Shown: in pieces, positions 1-4,844 of the stretch | How positions within the stretch are numbered: position 1 is the first letter of the stretch | How the letters are laid out: each line of letters starts with the position of its first letter | Assembly (NCBI GenBank): GCA_946528255.1 | Contig: CAMMYR010000013.1 | Location: forward strand, 1-9,131 | Origin: an uncultured Methanomicrobiales archaeon | GTDB taxonomy: Archaea > Thermoplasmatota > Thermoplasmata > Methanomassiliicoccales > Methanomethylophilaceae | DNA: 9,131 bases | Reading direction: 5' to 3' | The notes under the pieces: model-generated | The model's database searches: none | The model's input: the letters and a program-made list of their open reading frames with translations, nothing else | Told to the model about the DNA's origin: nothing | Program-made: the position numbers and the translations under genes

Positions 1-924
1 CCGCCGGCGGAGATCGGCACGTACTGGGCCACCGCCACCGTGGCCGCCGATGCCAGCACCACGGAGTACACCTCCGAACGCGTGGAGTTCTCCATCGTCA
101 AGGGGGAGCAGCCGGTCACCGATTCCGTATTCAACTACATAGAGGGTATGTATCCCTACATAGAGATCAGACCGGAGGAATGGGCCGATGTCACCTACTC
201 CGCACCGTCCAACCCCTACTTCGACGTCACCTCCGAGGGGGAGCTGACATGGAAGAGCGCGGGCACCGCCGACGTCACTGCGGTGATCGACGAGACCGAG
301 CACTACCTCGGGAAGACGGTCACCATCACGGTGAACACGAAGGTGGAGGGAGTCAGCGGTTTCAGGGCCAGCTTCAGCCCCTACAACATAAGTTGGGGTG
401 CGGAATACGCATCAGGCGACAATTGGAGAATATACGTATGCGAGACCGACGACGGCGGAGCCGTAATCGGAAGCGTGGCCATAAACCCAGAGGAACCATG
501 GGGCGATATAGATCCGACCGAACAGGGATGGGGCGAATGGGAGTACGGGAAGACGTATGTGGCCTATGTGAACGTGGCGGGTCTGTCCAGCTACGCCGAT
601 GTCACCACGGGCTACGATTCGAAATCCGACGAGATGACCTTACCCGAAATGTGCGTGTACCATGAAGACGTCAGTAGTGGAGTCTATGAGATAATAGTGG
701 TCTGCTACAACCCGGATTACTACGATTTCGCCTTGTACAAGGATGGAGAGGACACTCCCCTTGAGGGCTCTGGAGGCACGACCTTCAACGTGGATCCCGT
801 CACTAAGAAGGCGGTCAACACGTACACTCTGGGCAACGGGGATTACACAATCAAATACTACAACCATGAAATCCCCACCAGCGACCCGTGGGGATCGATG
901 GACTCTGGATTACACTTAAGATGA
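1..924 (+). CDS. Secreted Ig-like/adhesin-type surface protein, C-terminal fragment
   Basis: The frame is open from base 1, so the N-terminus and any signal peptide lie upstream; 307 residues are visible. The first ~35 residues (GTYWATATVAADAS... to VEFSIVKGEQ) look like the end of one bacterial Ig-like or MBG-type beta-sandwich. Residues ~65-115 form a second Big-like module (FDVTSEGELTWKSAGTADVTA...), ending near TVTITVNTKVEGV. The rest is rich in Tyr, Trp, Asp and Gly, strongly acidic and without hydrophobic helices. Such modules are typical of adhesin-like or S-layer-associated surface proteins in gut and sediment methanogens, so an extracellular role is inferred. No C-terminal membrane anchor or sorting signal is visible, and the protein ends in a polar stretch at TGA. 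That is unusual for archaeal surface proteins and may mean attachment by another route or a C-terminal frameshift. The ATG of a 17-codon frame overlaps the stop. Confidence 0.75.
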   Translation, partial: PPAEIGTYWATATVAADASTTEYTSERVEFSIVKGEQPVTDSVFNYIEGMYPYIEIRPEEWADVTYSAPSNPYFDVTSEGELTWKSAGTADVTAVIDETEHYLGKTVTITVNTKVEGVSGFRASFSPYNISWGAEYASGDNWRIYVCETDDGGAVIGSVAINPEEPWGDIDPTEQGWGEWEYGKTYVAYVNVAGLSSYADVTTGYDSKSDEMTLPEMCVYHEDVSSGVYEIIVVCYNPDYYDFALYKDGEDTPLEGSGGTTFNVDPVTKKAVNTYTLGNGDYTIKYYNHEIPTSDPWGSMDSGLHLR

Positions 925-974
925 GCGAAGCCGGGCTCCGGCGGAGCGTAAGGAGAAGAAAAAAAACGAGCTGA
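921..974 (+). CDS. 17-codon basic mini-ORF linking two genes (doubtful)
   Basis: This short frame encodes MSEAGLRRSVRRRKKTS, with eight Arg/Lys in 17 residues. Its ATG overlaps the TGA of the surface-protein gene (ATGA), and its TGA overlaps the ATG of the MscS gene (TGATG), so it bridges both genes by translational-coupling-type overlaps. The frame is open upstream only to a TGA at 867. It could be a leader peptide coupling the two genes, the frameshifted true C-terminus of the surface protein, or chance. Nothing in the sequence decides between these. Confidence 0.2.
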   Translation: MSEAGLRRSVRRRKKTS

Positions 975-2044
975 TGAAAATGACAGGAAGCAACCAAGAG
1001 AAGAAGGAACTCACCGAACAGGACAGGGAGAACCGCGCGGTCCTCGTGATCCTGGGTATCCTCGGTGTGATCACCATAATAGCGGTGATCCTCGACGATG
1101 CCATATTCGGAGCCGAGTCGGCGTTCAACGACAACCCGACCGGGAATGCGATAATCAACGAGATCTACCACCACATACCCGATGCGATAAGGACGTGCCA
1201 GATCCTGTTCGTCACCCTGCTGATCTTCGCCCTGCTGAAGCTCATCAGGGACAGAATCACCGCGGACACCCACTTCCAGACCGCCCTGAGGCTCATCCTG
1301 AGCTTCACCAGGTATGCCATCTTCATAGTGGCGATCATCTGGATCCTCTCCTCCTGGGGAGTGGACACAACGGCATTGCTGGTGAGCGCAGGCATCCTGG
1401 GACTGATCATAGGTCTCGGAGCCCAATCCCTCATAGCGGACATCATAGCCGGTATGTTCATCGTCTTCGATGGGCAGTACAAGGTCGGCGACTTCATCGT
1501 CATAGACGGGTGGAGGGGATCCGTTATGGAGATCGGGATACGCACCACCAAGATCAAGGACGAGGGCGGCAACATCAAGTACGTCAACAACAACACCATC
1601 AAGGCCGTGGTCAACCAGAGCCAGGATCTGTCCGTTGTGAAGTGCGAGCTGTCCATATTCTACGATGAGAACCTGGAGAGCGTGGAGCTCAGGATACAGG
1701 AGTACCTGCCCAAGCTGGTCGATAAGATCCCTTACATCAAGGAGGGGCCGTATTACAAGGGCGTCCAGAGCATGGAGGACAGCTGCGTCAACCTCATGTT
1801 CCTGGCCAAGTGCGATGAGGTGGACTTCTACCCCGCGAAGAGGGCCCTGAACAGGGAGATCTACAGGATGGCCAACGCAATGAACATCCCGATCCCGTAC
1901 CCGCAGATCGTCCTCAACCAGCCGCTGGCCGATGGGACTTTCGACGAGAGCAAGACCGACACCAGGGGAAAGGCCAAGGCCACCGCCTTCGCCTACGGCC
2001 AGGCCCACGAATCCGAGGGCATAGAGGCGGAGAACTCCAACTGA
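974..2044 (+). CDS. MscS-family small-conductance mechanosensitive ion channel
   Basis: This 356-residue membrane protein should open under membrane tension to release solutes during hypo-osmotic shock. Predicted membrane segments lie at about residues 21-41, 74-91, 104-126 and 131-163. The last is the Gly/Ala-rich pore helix with the MscS signature GLGAQSLIADIIAGMFIVFD (147-166), followed by the beta domain (YKVGDFIVIDGWRGSV, 169-184). The usual D-G-x-x-x-x-I-P-N motif appears as DEGGNIKYVNNNTI (197-210), without the proline. The alpha/beta vestibule follows, and then a polar tail from ~325 that is probably disordered. ATG 974 is chosen because it overlaps the preceding TGA. An AGGAGA at 951-956 lies rather far upstream (17 nt); ATG 980 is a possible alternative. 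The short distance to the upstream gene suggests co-transcription. The family call is secure; the length is normal for archaeal MscS homologues. Confidence 0.95.
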   Translation: MKMTGSNQEKKELTEQDRENRAVLVILGILGVITIIAVILDDAIFGAESAFNDNPTGNAIINEIYHHIPDAIRTCQILFVTLLIFALLKLIRDRITADTHFQTALRLILSFTRYAIFIVAIIWILSSWGVDTTALLVSAGILGLIIGLGAQSLIADIIAGMFIVFDGQYKVGDFIVIDGWRGSVMEIGIRTTKIKDEGGNIKYVNNNTIKAVVNQSQDLSVVKCELSIFYDENLESVELRIQEYLPKLVDKIPYIKEGPYYKGVQSMEDSCVNLMFLAKCDEVDFYPAKRALNREIYRMANAMNIPIPYPQIVLNQPLADGTFDESKTDTRGKAKATAFAYGQAHESEGIEAENSN

Positions 2045-2083
2045 GTCCTCCTGAATCGGCTCGTTTCCAAACCCGGGGGACCG

Positions 2084-2115
2084 GGGGCGGCTGGGGCTAT
2101 GCCCCGGACCGCCCC
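2084..2115 (+). terminator. GC-rich hairpin downstream of the MscS gene
   Basis: GGGGCGG (2084-2090) plus CT plus GGGGC (2093-2097) pairs with GCCCC (2101-2105), GG, a bulged A and CCGCCCC (2109-2115). This gives a 14-bp stem with one G-U pair, one bulged base and a three-base TAT loop. It begins 40 nt after the MscS stop. No T-run follows, so it is not a classical U-tract terminator. It may stabilise the mRNA 3' end or be a dispersed repeat. A weaker hairpin (CCCC-TGTT-GGGG, 2166-2177) lies further on. Confidence 0.5.
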
Positions 2116-2333
2116 AACGGTCCCCGACATCCCGCGATACGACCCCTGGGTTTCTGATGATCTCGCCCCTGTTGGGGAGAATGGTTGGAATTCTAAATCT
2201 GAACTGACATAACCTGTGGGGACTTGTTGTTTAAATACATACAGATTAGTTATACACCGATTCCAACTGCTGCGCTTCGTTCGATCGACCGCAAGCCATC
2301 GAGCCCAAGCAACAATAGGGGGAAGGTGATTCC
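2116..2333 (+). promoter_or_regulatory. Intergenic region with TATA-like box, long leader and strong SD
   Basis: No gene is visible here. An AT-rich TATA-like element, TTTAAATA at about 2230-2237, would place transcription start near 2258-2262 and leave a leader of ~75 nt before the ATG at 2334. The leader ends with AGGTGAT (2324-2330), a seven-base match to the archaeal anti-Shine-Dalgarno sequence, three bases before the ATG. This differs from the other genes after base 2600, whose TATA boxes are so close to the ATG that their mRNAs should be leaderless. Confidence 0.4.
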
Positions 2334-2534
2334 ATGTGTACCGCTGATGAAGGCAGGAATATGCGCGAAGTATTCGCCAGATACATGAGTGGATCTCCTG
2401 TGAGAGAATCCGATATGCCAGCTCTCAAATCCCTTTCGAGGACCGCTTACATCGAATTCTACGTCAGCGACGGAAAACTCTGCGCTCGCCCGGGCCGTAT
2501 AGGTTCCATGGTTAAGTCCGTCGACACGCAGTGA
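2334..2534 (+). CDS. 66-aa small protein of unknown function
   Basis: I do not recognise this protein. It starts at ATG with an excellent Shine-Dalgarno site (AGGTGAT, 2324-2330), which is the main reason to believe it is translated. It lacks a signal peptide and membrane segments. A likely helix (MREVFARYM, residues 10-18) is followed by a second (DMPALKSLS, ~28-36) and a probable beta-hairpin (AYIEFYVSDGKLCARPG, ~39-55). This order could fit a small helix-helix-wing DNA-binding fold, but no diagnostic motif is present. Codon use is less AGG-biased and lower in GC than in the neighbouring large genes. It ends in TGA, about 90 nt from the convergent end of the first DUF234 ATPase gene, so it could belong to the same accessory island. 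A recent remnant of a larger gene is an alternative. Confidence 0.5.
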   Translation: MCTADEGRNMREVFARYMSGSPVRESDMPALKSLSRTAYIEFYVSDGKLCARPGRIGSMVKSVDTQ

Positions 2535-2625
2535 GATGAGTAGTAACACCTGAAGAAGACAGATTCGGTGCTGAAGATGGCGATCGTGGCTTTAGCAGTA
2601 TCCATCATACCTACTGCATTCGAGC

Positions 2626-4014
2626 TTATCTTCGAGATTTTTTAATCAGGTACATCGCCTCTGGATCTACCAGCTCGATGCCGCGCTCCGCTGCGATATC
2701 CGCCAGGTCCTCGGTGAAACCGTTGCGGGAGATGATGCAATATTCCAGATTATGGGCTCCCTTCATCCATCCGGAAGTGCGGATGAGCTCCTCGAGCTCC
2801 CTCTCCCCCGCCCTCTTGTTCCTGAACTTGCATTCGACCGCAAGATGCCCCGTCTTCCCCCCGTCTTCGATGACCGCCACGATATCGATGTCCGTATCGG
2901 TTCCTCCCGCGTTCCCCCACCAGGATCCGATCTCGCTGCAGAGGTGCGCCTTCATCACATACTGCATGCAGATGGACTCGAACATATGGCCGTAGAACGA
3001 TTCGATATCGTTCTTCAGGATGCCGTATGCCGCATCCCTGTCCTCGCTGAGCGCCACGCCGTTCCTCTTGGCCAGGATCTCCCTGTAGAAGCGCACTAAG
3101 CCATCCCTCACGACGAACCTCCTCGTCTTCCTATCCGCTCCGCACATGGGTTTCTTCTCGGCTATTATATCGAGCATCTCCAGCTTCGCGAGGATGGATG
3201 CGCACCAGGGCCTGCTCTGATTCGTATACCCCATGATCTCGTTGATCGTGTTCCTGCCCGAGGCCACGGCCTCTATCACCGCGAGGCTAGACTCCGGCGA
3301 CGGCAGCTCCCTGCGTATGGTCTCCTCGGCTTCGGATGCCAGCGGGGCCAGTGGACCCAGCAGGGAGTTCTTGATGCACTCTTCCGCGGTCCTGCCCGCC
3401 ATGAGGATGTGGTATAGGGGGAACCCACCCGCGATGGAGTAGATTCTGATGAGGTCCGCCGGATCCATCCCAGGATGGAATTCCGCGCACATGTAATACG
3501 GGAGGGGCCTGATCTTCAATGGTCCAATGAACCTCTTGTACAGGGCGCCCTCCCTATCGTAAAGCGATTCCTCCATCGCGCCCATGGATGAACCGCAGAC
3601 TATGAGGAACGCATTCATATCCTGGAGATCGTGGTCTATGAACCTCTGGAGCATGGAATCGGCGCCAGTGCAGCGGTTGGCGATGAAAGGATATTCATCG
3701 ATCACGATCACCGTCCTGCCGTCTTCGGAATCGGCTTCCCTGAGCCTCCTCAGGAAGCCGGCGAAATCAGATGGTGGCTCCGTCTCGGTACCGAGAAAGC
3801 GATTGAGCTCGTAGTTGAACGATTGAAGGGTTATAGCCAGTGATTCCTCGTTCGCGGTCAGGAAGAGGTGGCGCTTGCCCTTACAGAACTCCCTGATGAT
3901 TGCGGTCTTCCCCACACGGCGCCTGCCGTATATGGCCAGAGTACGGATTCCTGGATTGGAGAACCTTCTCTCCATCTCATCGAGATATTCATCACGACCG
4001 ATCAACCGAGACAT
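2626..4014 (-). CDS. DUF234/archaeal ATPase-family P-loop ATPase with PD-(D/E)XK-like domain
   Basis: This 462-residue protein has the full layout of the archaeal ATPase/DUF234 family. An N-terminal GRDEYLDEM motif precedes Walker A GRRRVGKT (residues 30-37). Walker B is VIVIDE (102-107), and the sensor-1 strand is FLIVCGSS (136-143). A winged-helix-like segment lies at ~244-290. The C-terminal nuclease-like domain shows a conserved FE (346-347), DIDIV (375-379) and VECKF (393-397), the usual D...ExK pattern of PD-(D/E)XK folds. NTP hydrolysis is therefore likely and metal-dependent nuclease activity is possible; the family's biological role is not established. Start ATG 4014 has no Shine-Dalgarno but lies 28 nt from the centre of a TATA box (4038-4047), fitting a leaderless mRNA. 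The stop is TAA. Upstream it carries a cluster of TGATAA half-sites. It is paralogous to the ATPase encoded at 6030-7454, with an identical Walker A. Confidence 0.93.
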   Translation of the reverse strand: MSRLIGRDEYLDEMERRFSNPGIRTLAIYGRRRVGKTAIIREFCKGKRHLFLTANEESLAITLQSFNYELNRFLGTETEPPSDFAGFLRRLREADSEDGRTVIVIDEYPFIANRCTGADSMLQRFIDHDLQDMNAFLIVCGSSMGAMEESLYDREGALYKRFIGPLKIRPLPYYMCAEFHPGMDPADLIRIYSIAGGFPLYHILMAGRTAEECIKNSLLGPLAPLASEAEETIRRELPSPESSLAVIEAVASGRNTINEIMGYTNQSRPWCASILAKLEMLDIIAEKKPMCGADRKTRRFVVRDGLVRFYREILAKRNGVALSEDRDAAYGILKNDIESFYGHMFESICMQYVMKAHLCSEIGSWWGNAGGTDTDIDIVAVIEDGGKTGHLAVECKFRNKRAGERELEELIRTSGWMKGAHNLEYCIISRNGFTEDLADIAAERGIELVDPEAMYLIKKSRR

Positions 4015-4023
4015 AATCTCAAT

Positions 4024-4053
4024 ATCCCAATCTATGGATATAATAATTGGGAT
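4024..4053 (-). promoter_or_regulatory. TATA box of the first DUF234 ATPase, flanked by an inverted repeat
   Basis: On the minus strand ATTATTATAT (4038-4047) is a good archaeal TATA box, centred 28 nt before the ATG at 4014. It sits inside an 8-bp perfect inverted repeat, ATCCCAAT (4024-4031) and ATTGGGAT (4046-4053). A protein bound there would cover the TATA box and repress initiation (inference). Confidence 0.6.
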
Positions 4054-4136
4054 TTGATAACTAACTACTTATCAAATATTTTTTATGTAAACTACTTAGT
4101 TATCATATAAAGAATCTGATAACTTGTTCATTATCA
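4052..4136. repeat. Cluster of TGATAA/TTATCA half-sites, probable operator
   Basis: TGATAA occurs five times in 82 bp, in both orientations: 4055-4060 (+), 4069-4074 (-), 4100-4105 (-), 4118-4123 (+) and 4131-4136 (-). The first two form a perfect 9-bp inverted repeat, ATTTGATAA (4052-4060) and TTATCAAAT (4069-4077), with an 8-nt gap. The last two form TGATAA-N7-TTATCA. The third and fourth make GTTATCA-N12-TGATAAC. The cluster directly abuts the TATA region of the ATPase gene, and the last half-site overlaps the stop codon of the chagasin-like gene. A repressor or activator binding array is the likely meaning. Confidence 0.6.
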
Positions 4137-4628
4137 TATCGAGAATTTGCAATTGTGCCAGATTATCCATTCATGACACTGCCGAACCCATTGCAGACGC
4201 CTGGATTCGGAAGCACGGCTGAAACATCTGCTCGGAAAACAGCGGGGAAACCGCTTGTGCCGAGAACCGCATCGGAACTCCAGGTCCTCCTCGTAGACCT
4301 GTATCGGATCCACCGTCTCCCACGACCTCTTGTACTCGGCCTTGAAGTGGTACGTTCCGGGGGAATCCGCCGTTATGGTGAAAACCTGCTTCCCTGGGGC
4401 GCCCACCAGCCCTGTGGACGACGGGACGAACTCGGACTCCACATGCAGTCCGTCGGAGTAGTAGATCGCCCAGGAGTAGCCCGTGGTGGGGTTGGACTCG
4501 AGCTCGATGACCTTTGCTTCCATTGAATCACCTGTGGGGGAATCTGACCCGCCGGACAGCGCTACCGCCGCCAATGCCGCGAAAGCGGCCAATGCGGCCA
4601 ACGGTATCGCTATCGCCATACGGGACAT
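4134..4628 (-). CDS. Chagasin-like (MEROPS I42) cysteine-protease inhibitor, membrane-anchored or secreted
   Basis: The start at ATG 4628 gives 164 residues. Residues 4-25 are a hydrophobic Ala/Leu-rich segment, a signal peptide or membrane anchor without a lipobox cysteine. The inhibitor domain spans ~36-118. It contains NPTTGYSW (46-53), the hallmark loop of chagasin, then VGAPGK (75-80) in the place of the Gly-rich loop, and KRSW (100-103) in the place of the usual RPW loop. Family members block papain-like cysteine peptidases by inserting these three loops into the active site. The domain should end near DLEF (115-118). Residues ~120-164 are an unexpected Arg/Cys-rich tail with five cysteines, possibly a frameshift or junction artefact. 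The start was chosen because a TATA box is centred 27 nt upstream (leaderless). Longer upstream starts read through the antisense of promoter repeats. The gene is divergent from the DUF4143 ATPase gene and shares its 216-bp promoter region. Confidence 0.82.
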   Translation of the reverse strand: MSRMAIAIPLAALAAFAALAAVALSGGSDSPTGDSMEAKVIELESNPTTGYSWAIYYSDGLHVESEFVPSSTGLVGAPGKQVFTITADSPGTYHFKAEYKRSWETVDPIQVYEEDLEFRCGSRHKRFPRCFPSRCFSRASESRRLQWVRQCHEWIIWHNCKFSI

Positions 4629-4650
4629 GGATGTCGCCTCGCCTTTGTAG

Positions 4651-4660
4651 ATATATATAA
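4651..4660 (-). promoter_or_regulatory. TATA box of the chagasin-like gene
   Basis: The minus strand reads TTATATATAT, a near-ideal archaeal TATA box, centred 27 nt before ATG 4628. The predicted transcription start therefore coincides with the ATG, giving a leaderless mRNA. Confidence 0.65.
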
Positions 4661-4754
4661 GGTGGCATCGGATGCTCGGAGGAATCGAATGGGAAATGGA
4701 GGGATTCCATTGAAGACGGACCCGGTGACATCTTTCCGGTCGCCCATCGTTTCC

Positions 4755-4812
4755 GAAAATGCCATAGTGAAAACCCTGAAAATGCCATAGTGAAAATCCT
4801 GAAAATGCCATA
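4755..4812 (+). repeat. 2.5-copy 23-bp tandem repeat upstream of the DUF4143 ATPase
   Basis: Units start with GAAAATGCCATAGTGAAAA and end in CCCT or TCCT. Copies lie at 4755-4777 and 4778-4800 (one mismatch), plus a 12-base partial copy at 4801-4812 that ends four bases before the TATA box. Each unit is about two helical turns, so a protein could bind the same face of each copy. There are no spacers, so this is not a CRISPR array. Most likely it is an operator specific to the downstream ATPase gene (inference). Confidence 0.75.
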
Positions 4813-4816
4813 CCTA

Positions 4817-4824
4817 ATTTATAC
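4817..4824 (+). promoter_or_regulatory. TATA box of the DUF4143 ATPase
   Basis: ATTTATAC is centred about 25 nt before ATG 4845, so the mRNA is probably leaderless. No Shine-Dalgarno site precedes the start. The box lies immediately after the tandem repeat. Confidence 0.55.
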
Positions 4825-4844
4825 TGGCACATCTATATTGTATC

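Noticed and set aside
851..2008. 385-aa minus-strand frame opposite the MscS gene
   Set aside because: Its product has no domain logic and is the antisense of a clear MscS channel; GC-rich codon use keeps the opposite frame open.
4681..4708. GGAATC...GATTCC inverted repeat upstream of the chagasin-like gene
   Set aside because: Only six-base arms with a 16-nt gap in a purine-rich stretch; not distinguishable from chance.
4755..4812. CRISPR-like array
   Set aside because: The 23-bp copies are directly adjacent with no spacers, number only 2.5, and end at a promoter.
4629..4832. N-terminal extension of the chagasin-like protein to an upstream ATG
   Set aside because: The added residues are the antisense translation of the promoter tandem repeats (repeated Phe-Ser-Gly-Phe pattern) and would pass through the gene's own TATA box.
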